A stretch of 62,286 bases of DNA from assembly GCA_001687465.1 (NCBI GenBank), contig LVLI01000002.1:1-62286 (forward strand), read 5' to 3'. Source of the DNA: Halocafeteria seosinensis. Taxonomy: Eukaryota; Sar; Bigyra; Bicosoecida. The position numbers and the translations under genes were made by a program. Shown here one piece after another: positions 22,415 through 35,245 of the stretch. The notes below the pieces were generated by a model that had not been told where the DNA came from, made no database searches, and saw only the letters and a list, made by a program, of their open reading frames with translations. Every line of letters starts with the position of its first letter. The stretch's first letter is position 1.

Positions 22415-23857
22415 TCATCGCGAATTGAAGTGATCGAATGCCAGCAAAAGCAGGGAGCCAAGCACTAACAAAAGAAATACGAACTTTCTGAAACTCTGTC
22501 CATGACTAACGGCGCTATGTAGTTGCTCGTTTCCGGATTGAATACTATTCCGGCTAGTCGCTGCGTCCTCATACACTTGCTCTATTGTCTCTTGCTGCTC
22601 CATGATACGTTCCGTAAAAGTACGCATCAACGAACTTATTTCAGTCATCCTTGCCTCCACCATTTCGTATTCTTTCTCTGCACTATGTTTCCATTCAACC
22701 TCAGCGTGGGACAAATGTTGTTGCTGCTGCTCTTGTGTATGTGCCGTTCTCTCGGGCTGGGTACGAGATGAAGGAGTGAATGATGATGTCGGCCGTCGCT
22801 GATCTGCCGTCGTGTCTGCGCCATTACGTGACTGCTGTTCACCCTCGTTCGACGACTCGTGATCCGGAGATACTTGCTGGAGCTCGCTTTCCTCTTGGTC
22901 CTCCGTTTCCGCGGAGTCTTCAACCGAATCAGTGGCGAGCTGTCCACCGGGAAGCGTACTAGAAACCGCCTTAGATATCCAGCTGGTAGCTTGTTGGAAT
23001 GCTCGTCGGCGAAGCGATTGTTGTTCCCCACTTTGCTGCTCACGGTGGTATCGACGGAGCTTCTCCTTATACCTAAACCCTTGCAGCTCTTCAAACTTTT
23101 CAGTGACCTCTTGAAGTTCCTGCGGTAGCCGAAAGGAGACGGCAGGTTCCAAGATCAAGCTATCCCGGATGCTGCACATATCATTTATGAGTAAGACTCA
23201 TGTATGCTTACTTGAAAGAGGTATGCAACAATTTGTTGGTAATGCCTTAGCACTTGCGGGACACTTTCAGAACCAATGTAATTCGCTTCCAGATCTGGCA
23301 AATGCAAGAATCAAACTAAGTTCACGCTCATCCAATCAGAGGCCATTCATTCATGACTTACCTTGCAGTAATTTCTGAAAAGATCTTACCTCGGAAGATG
23401 CTTCCCGTATAAAACTCCAGCTATCAGAATCCACTTGGTCTCGTTCCCAGTCCTCCATTTCATGTCCCACTTTCATGTAAGCCGGGGTAATTTCACACAG
23501 GTACGCCTTTTTCCTCCGTATGCCGTCTAATAACGCCAGGCAGAGTGCTGAAAACAATGCTTTCGACGGTGCATTGTGGTCCGTCTTCTCGGGAGGTTCG
23601 GAGGACTCCAACGAGGAAGTCTGGGGTTCTTCAGCGAGATTATGTCTTTCCAGCACCTCTTTGAAGATAGGTGGACACTCTTCGATGGAAAAAGAGCTCT
23701 GATGAGATAGTCTGGACGGGTACTTGATGGTCACTGCTTCGGGATTGTACTGGAATAAGTCCTCATCGGCATCTTGCTGGGTTTTGTGGGGCGCATGATG
23801 TTTGCTTTGACGCTCTATAATGGACGCAAACGCCTCTTGCCGACTAATTATGGGCAT
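22415..23857 (-). CDS. STX18: Syntaxin-18 / Ufe1-like ER Qa-SNARE
   Basis: Start Met at 23857 (MPIISRQEAFASIIERQ). Exon 1 runs to 23362 and exon 2 is about 23203-23295 (IGSESVPQVLRHYQQIV). A third exon begins after the acceptor CTACCGCAG (GAACTTCAAGAGGTC, near 23120) and keeps the frame. The C-terminal 80 residues form a SNARE helix (MTEISSLMRTFTERIMEQQE, then IEQVYEDAATSRNSIQSGNE) directly followed by a tail anchor (FVFLLLVLGSLLLLAFDHF) and stop at 22415. This spacing, and the N-terminal helical domain, are those of syntaxin-18, which works in Golgi-to-ER fusion with the Dsl1/NRZ tether and SEC20, USE1 and SEC22. The linker between is long, acidic and Ser/Gln-rich. The downstream neighbour across 220 bp is pyruvate carboxylase on the same strand, with no functional tie. 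Confidence 0.8.
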
Positions 23858-24077
23858 TTTATGTAATTCCCCAAATCCCGAATTACATATAGAGAAATGG
23901 CCATCATACACTATACCGTAGTATACACAATACAAATAGAAAGTGGTGCATACAACTTGTCTGGAAGCTAAGCTTCACAACCGCAAGCAGTTTGATTGAT
24001 TCCAATTGAAGAAAAACACAAAAAGTCAATAACGACAAAAACTAAAACAAACAAGATGTACAACATCAAGATGTGGC

Positions 24078-27000
24078 TTATTCCATCTCCACGAGCAAGT
24101 CACCCGCCTCGCGGTTTTCTCCGACGCCTGCTAAGACAGATTTGATGGTTCCTGAACGAGGTGCGGAGACCACGGTTTCCATTTTCATGGCAGAGAGGAC
24201 TACCAAAGTTTGCCCTTCCTTGACAGTGTCACCGGTCTTAGCTTTGACTTCCACGACCACGCCAGGCATGGAGGCGGCAACGTGATTAGGGTTAGACTTG
24301 TCGGCTTTGATCTGCTTCGCTGAACTGCTACTGCCACCTTCAGCCTTGTCAGCCACACGGACACGGCGAGGTTCTCCATTGAGGTCAAACAGCACATCAC
24401 GGATGCCATTTTGATCCGCTTTTCCAATCGTTGAAAGCTTGACAAATAGCGTTTTACCAGGCTCAATCTCAAAGGAGATTTCCTCCCCCTCCTGGGACCA
24501 CAATCGAAACCCACGTCACAAAACCAGCAGAAGAATCACGGGCGACAAACCGCAAATACGTACCTTCATTGGCGATGCAAACTGACGCGTTGGAACGACA
24601 CTCGTATCACCGTATTCTTGAATGTGCTTTTGCCAATCTTCGTAAACCTGCACATCGGAAAGAAATGCTGGTTCAACCCTAAGGAGACAATACACGTTCT
24701 CGAAACCCAAGCACTCACTTTAGGATACATAATGTAACTCATTACGTCCACATCACGAATGCGATGAGAGCCATATTTGTCCTCAAGTTCTTTTCGGATT
24801 TTGTCGATATCCAGGGGTTCCATTTGGGCACCGGGGCTGCAAAAGTAATAACCACAAGTTCCATAGAGATAAGACACATATAGAAGAAAGAAAACTGCTT
24901 ACCGTCCTTCAAAGTATGTGCTGCCATCGGCAAGGGTTCGACCCTGCAACACACGGGAGCGCAGCGGTTCGGGGAAGCCTGCACTCAAAACTCTTGCAAG
25001 GGTACTGTTGCGTTATTTGTCACCAATGATAATTAGTATTACTTACCACCATGGGGGATACCTAAGTACCCTTGGAAGTACTCGATAACGCTCTGAGGGA
25101 AATTCAGGGAGGACGCCTGTTCTTGCACTTCCTCCTCACTCAGCCCGTTAGTCACCATGAACTGAGCCAAGTCTCCAACGACCTTAGAGGACGGGGTGAC
25201 TTTGACAATATCCCCCAACAATCTGTAGAGAGTTGGCAGAGCTCCATAAAAATTGTTTCGCTTGGGGACATGTATGTCGTTTCAACGTACCGATTGGCAG
25301 CTGCGTACGCCTTCTTGATTTCGGGCCATTTATCCCCTAAACCAAGTTGTTTACTCTGGTACATGAGGTTCGTGTACTGTCCTCCAGGCATTTCATGGTC
25401 ATATACGTCGGAAGAACCAGTCTTTTGCCCGCTTTCAAAGGGAGCGTATAAACCTCTGGTTTGTTCCCAGTAATCGTTGATGGCAGTGAGTTTCTCTGGG
25501 TCGAGACCGGTGTCAAGTTTGGTCCCTCGTAGAGCATGGACTAGGGCTCCCATGCTCGGCTGACTTGTGGTACCACTCATTGCGTCAGTGGCGGCATCCA
25601 CTGCGTCAGCACCTGCTGAGGCTGCTGCAAGCATTGCAGCCACCCCTGCCCCAGAAGTATCATGCGTATGAACATGAATCGGCATTGCGGGAAATTCTTT
25701 TCGAAGATTCGAAACCTGAAAGACAAGACAAGCGCATACATCGCCATGATACACACAACAAAAGAATCTTTGCAATATGAAGAAACTTACAAGTTCATAA
25801 GCAGCATTCGGCTTCAAGAGACCGGCCATGTCCTTTATGGCAAGTACCTGCGTCGTCTCGCAGAACAATCTATGCAACAGGCATTCGTACTCCATGTACG
25901 TTGAACACTTACATGGGCCCCCATTTCGACGAAGCGCCGAGCGAGGTCGAGATAGTAGTCCATCGTATACTTGCCATTCCTGGGAGCAAGTACATCCCCA
26001 GTATAGCAAATGGCGGCCTCAATTATACCACCTGCAGAGCCTACGGCATCAATACCCAGTTTCATGTTGTCTTCATAGTTCAATGAGTCAAAAACACGGA
26101 ACACATCCATGCCGTTGCGAACTGCTTCATCGCAAAACTTGTGGACAGCATTGTCTGGATAAGAGGTGTAGCCCACAGCGTTAGCTCCACGTAGCAACAT
26201 CTGGAATGGAATGTCTGGTACAGCTTCCCTCATTTCAATGAGTCTGCAGTAACGAATGGTCGGTAGATAACAGTTGAAAAGATCTACCGAACGTTAATTC
26301 TTACCTGTCCCAGGGGCATTCCTTCAGGAATCGCATTGCTACATCAAACGTTGCCCCTCCCCAGTTTTCCAAACTAAAAGCGGAGGCTAGAGCTTCTGAA
26401 GTTGCGGGGGCAATATTCAGAATGTCCCGCGTTCGCAGACGCGTCGCCAATAGAGACTGATGGGAATCCCTCCAAGTAGTGTCAGTAAGCAGCAACCCTT
26501 TGTTTGCTCGCACGGCGCGGGCAAATGCACTGGGCCCTTGGTTTTTGTAAATCGAGCGAAGGCTTGACGATTCTTGCTCTAAAGCGGGCGCTCCTTCTTG
26601 GGAGTGTTCTTCCACATGGCCAACCGGCATTGCCAAAGGTCTGGGAGTGGCGGGCCCTGAGCTTGGAAGAGGTTGCTTGGGAATAATAGGATCGTTTGGT
26701 TCGGGTGCATCACCTACGGCTCCAAGTGAAGGGTCTGTTCCAGAAGACACGACATCCAGTCAAAAGGAATCAACAACGTGGGATGGGCGATTCGTACCTG
26801 GACCATTTACAGCGACCTCAGCCAAAAATCGGAGTAACCTTTCGCCTCGGTTCTGCGCACCGCGTCGTACTTGCAAGATCTCAGGGTTCTCCTGCAGGAC
26901 CGGATCAACCAGAAGCGGTGCGGAAATTGAGAAACCCAGTAGATTTTGTGAATCCTTACTTCGATAAACTTTGTCGTTACTCCTTTAGAAAAGTCCGGAT

Positions 27001-28885
27001 GTGTCAAACAGTTGATCAAGAAATACTTGTTGGTCGACACTCCACGAATCCGATATTCGCGCAAAGCACGAATGAGCTTTGACGCCGATGTGGCAAAGCT
27101 TGAACTATGGGCTGTTACCTTCACGAGAAGAGAGTCATAGTGTGGTGTGATTACTGCTCCAGAGTACCCGGGTCCATCGTCAAGGCGAATGCCGTTACCA
27201 GTTGCACCTCTGTATACGCTAAGTACGCCGGAATCGGGCTGGAAGTTTTTCGTAGGATCCTCCGTAGTTATACGACACTGTATTGCGTAGCCGTTCAAAT
27301 CAATTTTGTCCTGCATGGGAGAAGAATAAGGCTTTGAGAGAATGAATACAGCCTATGTACGATATACTGAGAGATTCTTACCTGTGTTAATCCCATTGAC
27401 TTCAAGCTTTCTCCTGCAGCAAGACGCATTTGTGTTTGAACAATGTCGATTCCAGTGACTTCTTCGGTTACGGTGTGCTCCACTTGCACTCGAGGATTGA
27501 CTTCAATGAAGTGATGACTTCCATCTTCATCTACTAAAAACTCAACAGTGCCTGCGTTCTCGTAGCGGATGGCTTTGGCCAGGCGAACAGCATCCTGGCA
27601 AATCTTCTCGCGGGTTTCATTGGCCAAATTAACCGAAGGGGCATACTCGATGACCTTTTGATGGCGCCTTTGGACGGAGCAATCTCGCTCGAACAAGTGG
27701 ATCACGTCACCCGTAGAATCTCCGAGCACTTGTACTTCGATATGCCTTGGTCTCTCGATGTACTTTTCCTGCAGCCTCAAACACTTGGAAAAAATATGAA
27801 AACTACTTCGTTGAGTGGCATGCTAGACTAAAGGGTGACGTACGAGGAAAACAGCACCGTTCCCAAAAGCAGCCTGGGCTTCAGAAGTGGCCCTGTTGAA
27901 CGCATCCTCCAATTCATCTTCATGTCGCACCACTCGCATGCCTCTACCGCCACCACCATAAGCAGCCTTCATAATAATGGGTAAGCCATGCTGTGTCACA
28001 AACTCAGCGGCATCCTCAAATTTCTCGATTGCATCTGCGTTCCATAAGACCCTTGTCAAACAAGGCTCTACGGGATTTGAATTCATGCGTTCACGCTCAC
28101 CTTCAGTACCCGGAACAACCGGTACGTCATTCTCAATTGCAATCTTCCGGGCTGCAGCAGTATTTATGACAGTCTACATATTCTCGTTCAGATGCGGAAA
28201 TATACCGGAAACAGTACGTACCAGATGTTTTGTTGCCAAATGCTTCCAATTGGGAGCTCTGTGGTCCAATGAAGGTGATACCATTACGATGACAAGCGTC
28301 AGCAAACTGAGGGTTTTCGGACAGAAAACCATATCCAGGATGAATGGCTTGAACTGCGCATGGAAGAAGCATAACAACCGAATGATTCACACATCAAAAT
28401 TACTCACACCTCCTGGTGTTGGCAGAACACCTACCTCCGTACTCCTTGGCCACTTTGATGATCTCCTCGATGCTCAAGTACGCACCCACGGGGGAGAGCC
28501 CCTTCCCCACTTCGAACGCCTGGTCAGCCTTGTAGCGATGAGGAGAATACCGATCTTCATGGGAGAACACCCCCACAGTCGAGCATCCCAGTTCGGTCGC
28601 GGCTCGCATGATACGGATGGCAATTTCCCCTCGGTTTGCAGCCATGACTTTCTCGAACGGCTGCTTGGCCGGAGGGGTGACTGGAACCGTCGACATCTCT
28701 CGGGACTCATTATGAGAGCCTGAAACACGAGCAATGCGACTTTGATGAGCTTGAGCATGTCCTGGAGTGCTTGCAGCTCCAGTTCTTAACCTTCGTTGTG
28801 GCTGCTTAGAGAGCTCCCATCGGCATTTCCTTCGGGCCAAGAGCTTGGCAAGTTTCCTCCCTTTTGAAGCAGTAGAGCGCAACAT
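24078..28885 (-). CDS. PC: Pyruvate carboxylase, probably mitochondrial
   Basis: A multi-exon gene (at least ten short introns) from Met 28885 to TAA at 24078. The first about 60 residues are rich in Arg, Lys and Ser and nearly free of acidic residues, as in mitochondrial presequences. Then come the biotin carboxylase domain ([35 protein letters not shown]; the ATP-grasp loop [14 protein letters not shown]; the catalytic stretch [19 protein letters not shown]), the carboxyltransferase domain ([36 protein letters not shown]; the metal-ligand [13 protein letters not shown]) and a C-terminal biotinyl domain with the Lys of SAMKMETV. The order and completeness are those of the single-chain eukaryotic enzyme, which makes oxaloacetate from pyruvate and bicarbonate for the TCA cycle and gluconeogenesis. 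No key residue is missing. Individual exon ends are not listed. Confidence 0.95.
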
Positions 28886-29393
28886 AGTTCTGAACGCGAT
28901 AAAGTAGTGAATATACACGAAAGGAATTCGTAAAAACGTCCCGGAAATTAGAGGGGAATCTGAAACTTCACAAACCCAAAATGGACAATATACAACAATA
29001 CCACGGCTGTTTGTGCCACAGATTCCGTACAAGAAGGAAGAGTCAAATACACAAAATCGAACACAAAAGAGAGCATCGATTACTGATGACAGTGGAAGGC
29101 GTATACGGCAATTGAATCTCTGAAAAACCTTCCCCGTGCCCTGCCCAGAACAGTGTTCTCAAGGGACGGGGGCACCCCGGCGGGGACCCCGCCCTTGTCT
29201 AGTGATCGCACAACAGACTGTCATTTTGGACAGTCTGTCGACAGTGACGTCCTACCGTAGGACTCCTACGTAGGCACCCAACTTCAACAAAACGAAATAT
29301 TAAATGTTTTTCAGCGGAACTAACTTGTCAACTATTCTCAATGGATTCCAATCCCATTGGCAGCTATTCGGAACCTAGAGTTCTTGCTACGTC
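28886..29393. other. Spacer with hairpin-rich segment
   Basis: 508 bp between the 5' end of PC and the 3' end of UGDH (same strand), so it should hold the PC promoter and the UGDH terminator. At 29136-29275 lies a structured block: gtgccctgccc can pair with gggacgggggcac, a perfect 9-bp stem cagactgtc/gacagtctg sits at 29214-29222 and 29229-29237, and there is a palindrome cctacgtagg near 29265. Function unknown. Confidence 0.6.
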
Positions 29394-31203
29394 TCAAAAG
29401 GTGTGTCCCTGGTGAGATTCCACTTCAGCTTTGGAGCCTCCAAAGCGACCAATTCCGTAAACTTCGAAACCAACATCGCGCAACTTGTCGTGATTCAAAA
29501 TATTTCTTCCATCAAAGAGAAATCCAGGTTTGGGCATCATCTCGTACATCTTGGCATAATCGTAATCCTTGAATTCATTCCACTCGGTCATGACCGCGAT
29601 GGCATGACAGCTGTCGACAGCTTTGTAAGGATCGTTCACCATCGTCACGTGTTTTCTGATACCCGGATAAGTCTTCTCGCTGAGACCGCATGTGTATTCC
29701 AATTCCATGAAAACAGACTCCTCTTTTACCTTCGGATCGTATACAACACTGCCAACAGCAAAAAGAAAGCTCGTTAACACATCAGTTCGACACATTCACC
29801 GATTGACAGAAAGAACTTACACTTGAGCCCTCTCCTCGAGTAATTCTCGAACAACGTACGCTGCTGCACTATCTCGTGTATCTCCAGTGTCTTTCTTGAA
29901 TGCAAAGCCAAAAATTGCGATGCGTTTTCCACTGACGCTATTGAACATTTTTTCTACGATCTTCTTCGCGAAACGGGTCTTCTGGTAATCATTCATTTTG
30001 ACCACCTGATTCCAATATTCAGCAACTTCATTCAAACCGTAAGTCTCACAAAGATATACCAAGTTTAATATATCTTTCCTGAAACAAGAACCTCCAAAGC
30101 CGACACTGGCATTGAGAAACTTGTCTCCAATGCGGTGGTCTTTACCAACTGCCATGGCTACTTGGTTGACATCCGCACCAGTGGCCTCGCAAAGCGCAGA
30201 GATACTGTTGATGCTCGATATTCGCTGTGCCAAAAATGCGTTTGACACCAATTTGGACAGCTCAGAAGACCATAAGTTCGTAGTAATAATTTTGTCGGAA
30301 GGCACCCATCTGTCCCGGCAGCACGAAAGCGGGTGTATATACAGGTATAAAAAAATGATAGCATCGCATGTAGCTCACCTTGCATAGATCGAAGAAATAA
30401 TGCTTACTGCTCTTCGTCCTTCAGATGATTCCAAGCCTCCGATAAGGACACGGCTGGGGTCCTCCAAGTCCTTCATGGCAGTCCCTTCTGCCAAGAACTC
30501 AGGATTGGAAATGATCTGAAAGTTCACAGGTCCAGTGTTGGCATCGAGAACTCGCCGAAGCGTTTCAGCAGTCTTTACGGGCACAGTCGACTTTTCTACT
30601 ACGATTTTATCAGATTCGGATACTCTGGCAATCGTACGCGCGCACAACTCGATGTTTTTCACATCAGCCGCTTTACCAGCTCCGCTACCATAAGTCTTTG
30701 TGGGTGTATTCACTGACACGAAGATTATATTGGCTTCCTTAATCTTTTGTTCCACGTCACTAGAGAAGAAGAGGTTCTGAAGCACCCAGAAATGAGAAAA
30801 AGTTCACCAAAAACAATAGCTTTCCCAGACGACTTACTTTGCCTCTGCAGCACTTAACAACCTCCTCAAGTCCTGGTTCGAAGATAGGGAGACTCTCAGA
30901 GTTCCATGCCTGTGTATACATAATGGATATATGCAGGTAGGGGCCTCAAATATCCAGTTTTCCACGTACCGCAATGCGCTCCGGGTTCACATCAACGACG
31001 TTTACCGTGATATCTGGGCACTTTTTGGCTATCATAGCCATTGTAGGACCTCCCACATAACCTGCAAAGGTGCACACGCATTCTGCACTATCATACGTGT
31101 CCAGAGAATGAGTAAATCATGGGGACATACCTGCTCCTATACAGGTTATGACGTATCCTTTGACGTCCAAGAGGTCAAAATGCGTGGGTGCAGAGGATGC
31201 CAT
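29394..31203 (-). CDS. UGDH: UDP-glucose 6-dehydrogenase
   Basis: Six exons: 31203-31131, 31061-30970, 30909-30838, 30776-30379, 30309-29821 and 29748-29394. They total 1479 nt (492 residues) with all junctions GT-AG and in phase. The N-terminal NAD-binding loop is split by intron 1 ([20 protein letters not shown]). The conserved [11 protein letters not shown] and [11 protein letters not shown] stretches are present, and the catalytic Cys lies in [15 protein letters not shown]. The C-terminal UDP-binding domain contains [17 protein letters not shown] and AVMTEWNEF. Length and motifs match the animal and plant cytosolic enzyme, which oxidises UDP-glucose to UDP-glucuronate using two NAD+. The product feeds synthesis of acidic glycans and pentose nucleotide sugars. 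All active-site features are intact. Downstream on the same strand is PC. Confidence 0.96.
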
Positions 31204-31838
31204 GGTCGTTTATTTGTGCTATCAACAAGACGGACTAGTTCACTGAATCGTGCAGTGAGCGAGAAAAGAATATTGACACTGTTTAAAACGTGAAACAAAC
31301 CCTATAAAGCAGCATAGTTTAACTGACCTGACTCCCTTTGAGGGTTTCTTCGCGGATAAAACTGTCGCATGTCGCAACTTGCGTGCTACTTCAATCTACC
31401 AGAACCAATCACGGCACAGCATATACGTACTCAAACTAGAAGGGTAATGATGGTGATACAGTTTGAGGGATGGATAAATCTTCCATGAATTAACTCATTC
31501 GAGGATGAAGTACATACCATATCGTGGCGGGACGGGAAGTGGAAGTTACTGGCGGTAACTTGGTGCGATGTCCAACAGAACTCAAATTAGCACTAGAACA
31601 TAATTTAGAAGGGAACATGATATGAATATGACGGACGTACGCGTAAATCAAAGTCTACCGGACATTATGGGCTTAGCTCCCGATCGTGCCATAACTCTCA
31701 TGCTCGATCACTTTTACCCCACGGTCCGCCAGAGGGTAACAACGTAGAGTCGTCACCCCGGTCTAGAAGGAATTGTAGAGTTTATATTGCGGCGTATGAA
31801 GTAGCAACATTGGAAACGACCATGGGGACCAAGACTGT
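31204..31838. other. Spacer, nothing recognised
   Basis: 635 bp upstream of UGDH. It must hold the UGDH promoter, but no named motif, repeat or frame of note is seen. Confidence 0.5.
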
Positions 31839-32350
31839 TCATTGCTGAGGGGACTGGCGAGACCCTGGACGCTCATCCCGTTCTATGACGACTTGTTTCC
31901 TCGGACCAAATAGAGCCCCGATAGCGATAAAGGCTATAGTCACTCCCATTCCAAACAAGAAAAACTGCAAGCAAAAAGCGTATACGTTATTCATGAGCTA
32001 GACAAGAACCAATATCATACGGTTGCCCGAGTCATACCTGGGCCATTAACCCCATCGCTGCTTTACCCGCATGCTCTTGGGCAGGATCCTGAAATGTTTC
32101 GTACCCTTGAAGTTTATTATTGTTTGCTCCGAATTCTTCTTTCAGACGACGAGCCTGAGTTTCTTTATTCTTCTGATATTTGCTGCGGACCAAACCATGG
32201 TTGAAAATTAACTACGATCTTGACCATCCCGAACTCCGCTACCTCCAACAAGCGATCCACCAATCAACATCTTCATCCTATCGACTTACTCTTTGAAAAC
32301 TTGGGAGCGCTGGGAAGCCCCTCCAACCCATCGTATTTGGGGTAGAACAT
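31839..32350 (-). CDS. Small single-pass membrane protein of unknown function
   Basis: Three exons: 32350-32290, 32183-32038 and 31964-31839. They sum to 333 nt (110 residues) with GT-AG introns in phase. The chain starts MFYPKYDGLEGLPSAPKF, has a basic and then Gln/Asn-rich middle (KKTQARRLKEEFGANNNK), and one strong membrane helix in the third quarter (FFLFGMGVTIAFIAIGALF), followed by a short charged tail GPRKQVVIERDERPGSR. I do not recognise the family. Size, single helix and a soluble N-terminal half resemble accessory subunits of mitochondrial or ER complexes, but that is only an impression. Confidence 0.65.
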
Positions 32351-32767
32351 TCTGCTGCATTCTGCTCATCGAAGTTGAAGAGGAGGGGGTTATACCCGAT
32401 TTTGTAGCCATGTATAATACTCTTCCCGAAATTTGTTGGCGCGGATAGCTTTGAAAGCATCTTCCTTGTTGGTATAAGTGCAACGAAGAATGAACATTTC
32501 TCCCGCCACGGGCAACATTATGTGCGCTAGATGGAATAAGTGGCATGCGAACCACCGTCGTCGAACGAGGATTCAACATCAAGCGATTCATCATGATGTT
32601 CCAGGCAATCTACACACTCATTTATTCAAACACATTCATATACATTCGGAAGTGCATTCCTGTGCTAAAAATCGATCCAGCTTGTTTCTATGGTACAATT
32701 TACATTACGGAAAACCAACTTCACAAGCTAATTCCTGAGGCTTGAAGGAGGCTCTTGGAAGTTGTGA

Positions 32768-34018
32768 CTACCACCTGAGGTGGTTGAGAAGTATCTGCTC
32801 CGGAACTAGAGGTGGACAGAAGAAACTTTTGTTCATCCCAAAAACAGTCGATCCTAACATCTCGGGGTCTGAAAAGCAAATAAAGTCAATGCGTAGCTAT
32901 GCAGAATACAATCCAAGTACTACGTACATCGACAACCAAATATGTTCGGGTGACTCAAGGGTACCTGAGCTTTCTTGCACCTTGTGCGTCTCTTTCATTG
33001 GTAGCTTTACTTGCCTCGTGCCGCTAAGCAATCCTATTCCAGCAAGCTGCCAAATGCGTCTGTAACTATGATTTGGAACAGATGCTTGCGTAGGAGTCTA
33101 CTTACTTTCAGTACGGCCTCCTTTAACGACCACACCAAATAAAACTTCCCCAAGGAAGGAAGGAAGGAACTGACACTACAAGCATATTCAGAGCATAGTA
33201 TATACTCCCATTCGTCATTGCAAAACACTGTGTTAAAATACTCGAAGAAATCGTCTGCGGAGACAAGTATCATGTCAGCAGTAGGAAGGGTAACTGCATA
33301 AGACTCGACACAGTTCATACCATCTCGATGCTGCATCTCGCAGATATCAAATCCTATGTTCCCACCTTGAGATAATGCAACTCCAACCAAGCTACCTGAG
33401 TGGGAAACATTGAAATCAAGCCCAACATGCCGCAGGTGCTCATCCTGAATGCACAGAGCGCATGAATCCTATTGGTACACCACGGAGAGCACTGCAGTAA
33501 ATAACACCCTGACGTACCAGCATAGGACGGTTGTTGTCCGAACGTGGAAGCCTTATCTTGAAGGACTGCTCATATCCACTCCATACTCCTACAACAAAAC
33601 GGACCAAGATGTGAGCCGCAGCTGAGTTCTGCGAATTCATTCAGGTTTACAGTGGTGGAAGCAGGTCCAGTACACACAAACTAATTTATGCAAATGCTCA
33701 CTCTTCTATCCTCGAATCTTCGAAGCCGCATTATCCGCGTTTGCTCAACCTCCTGCGAGCACCAACGTCTTCTAGAGAATTAACATGATTCCAAATACTG
33801 GGGCTCCTGAGTCTTACAGGCAACAGATCGATCATTTTTTCCGTTTCCAACTCTGACACATCGCTAACATCCACTATGAAAATAGATTTCGTTGGTCCTT
33901 CATGTTTCCATGTCTTGATAGCATTCTCCAGTGCTGTTCGGCTCGGACAATGCACATTCACATCCTCCGTCCTTTCACGTTGCTGTATGTGGATGCTGCA
34001 CGGGATGGAAACGGCCAT
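32768..34018 (-). CDS. 4'-phosphopantetheinyl transferase, Sfp/AASDHPPT type
   Basis: Start proposed at Met 34018; the stop codon is at 32768. The N-terminal part reads SIFIVDVSDVSELETEKM then, after a spliced intron (GTAAGACTC...TCGCAG), a stretch QTRIMRLRRFEDRR that fits the family's N-terminal motif. Further on are the substrate-binding DFNVSHSGSLVGVAL, the metal-binding NIGFDICE and the hallmark WSLKEAVLK (W-x-x-KEA-x-x-K). With the acceptor TTTGGCAG this leads into LAGIGLLSG, again typical. These enzymes move phosphopantetheine from CoA to a Ser of acyl or peptidyl carrier proteins (fatty acid synthase, polyketide synthase, lysine pathway). Introns are short. The segment CNDEWEYILCSEYACSVSS may hide one more intron. 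Confidence 0.8.
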
Positions 34019-34757
34019 CCCACATGCTCAAGAATTCTGAGATATGAAGACAACATCATGGATGTCTAAGACTCTACAGTGACCTGGATCACCCCCAATA
34101 TGCAACATGCAGTCACTTGCATTGCAGTGCGACTGAAGCTGGACTTCACAAACTGTAGAACTGATTGGTAGTGTACAACTTGTACGGGCCCCTAGGGGAC
34201 AGACAAGGTAGTTAGGGTGCGACTGCTCAAGAAGGGTCGAATGGGGGAAAGAAACTTGCCTGTTTTTGCGAACTGAGACATTATCACAGCATGGTTCACA
34301 TGGGTTCTTGAACACCACAAGGATTGGAATGCAAAGCTTCGATTCCTTGGATTGAAAGGTGCATTCTTTAGTCTTTGATAAACTACTTGCCGGAAGATGG
34401 TTCATAGCGCGTAATCAGGTGTAGAAATTTCCCAAATCGCACTAGCTGGTTGAATGAGTACCGCGGTCATGCTCGCAGTATGCCATCAGTATGCCGCCAC
34501 AAGGCAGACATGAATAGAGAATCTATTAGAGATACTTCAGACAGTTTACTCCAGCTTCATGCTCCTTCGAGATTTATGCGGCAGTTCAAAGTTTCTCCAC
34601 CTCGTCGCACTTGTAGAGCAAACTCCTTCGTTGTGCCACGAGAGCCACATTAAGCGCCTTTTGAGTTCCATTCAGTGTCGTGGTGTTGGAATAGAGGTCA
34701 TGAAAGATGCGGAGCTAGGGAGAACTTGAACACCCGCAACATTCCTGAGACTACATA
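34019..34757. other. Spacer with an unassigned minus-strand frame (34028-34405)
   Basis: A 125-codon minus-strand frame just upstream of the phosphopantetheinyl transferase is Cys-rich (FKNPCEPCCDNVSV; CNASDCMLHIGGDPGHC). It could be an upstream exon, a small separate gene or chance. Nothing recognisable was found at 34410-34757. Confidence 0.35.
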
Positions 34758-35245
34758 CTACTGTTGGCTCAGGCGTTCCAACAAAGTAGGCTTTTCCGAT
34801 ACGCCGAGCATCTGCGATAAATCCCTTGTGGCTTGGACGTCTTTCGATCCTCGGGAGCTTGAGAGCACTATCAAACCGCGGTAAAACGGCTTTCGCGTAT
34901 TCGATTGCTTATTGATTTCCCTATATAAATCCTTTGTCCCTGTGTTCAAAAGCAAAGTGACATAGTATGATTAGCAAGACTATATGTTTTGCATTCGCAG
35001 TACCAAAGTTGACAGCACGTACTCGCCTCGAAAAACCTCTTCATCGCATTGACGTCCGCATATTCGCTCTGAGACTGTTGCGTTGGATGCCTCTGAGTAT
35101 ACTCTGGTTGAGCTTGTCGCGATTGATTCGTCGAGCTTTGGGAAGCATGCTGATAAGACGGCCGGCCTCTTTGACTGGTATGTCGGGGGAAGCCTTCAAA
35201 GGTTCGCGTCTGCCTGCCACCTCCTCTACTTTGGCGAGAGCTCAT
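34758..35245 (-). CDS. Small basic protein of unknown function
   Basis: Two exons, 35245-35023 and 34939-34758, sum to 405 nt (134 residues) with an 83-nt GT-AG intron in phase. The N-terminal half is low complexity, rich in Arg, Ser and Gln (MSSRQSRGGGRQTRTFEGF; SQSSTNQSRQAQPEYTQ). The C-terminal half looks folded: DLYREINKQSNTRKPF, then LIVLSSSRGSKDV, then a short helix DLSQMLGVSEKPTLLERL. I do not recognise a family. It is divergent to the kinase-phosphoesterase gene, 318 bp away. Start at 35245 is the first Met of the frame's coding-like part. Confidence 0.6.

Noticed and set aside
23179-23300. Apparent frameshift between syntaxin-18 exons 2 and 3
   Set aside because: Using the acceptor CTACCGCAG, instead of the nearer TGTGCAG, restores the frame without any change, with an intron of about 90 nt.
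32286-32594. A 102-codon minus-strand frame with a mitochondrial-looking N-terminus upstream of the small membrane protein
   Set aside because: Its end is in the wrong phase to splice into the exon at 32183. The frame starting at Met 32350 sums to a multiple of three, so the longer frame is probably a shadow.
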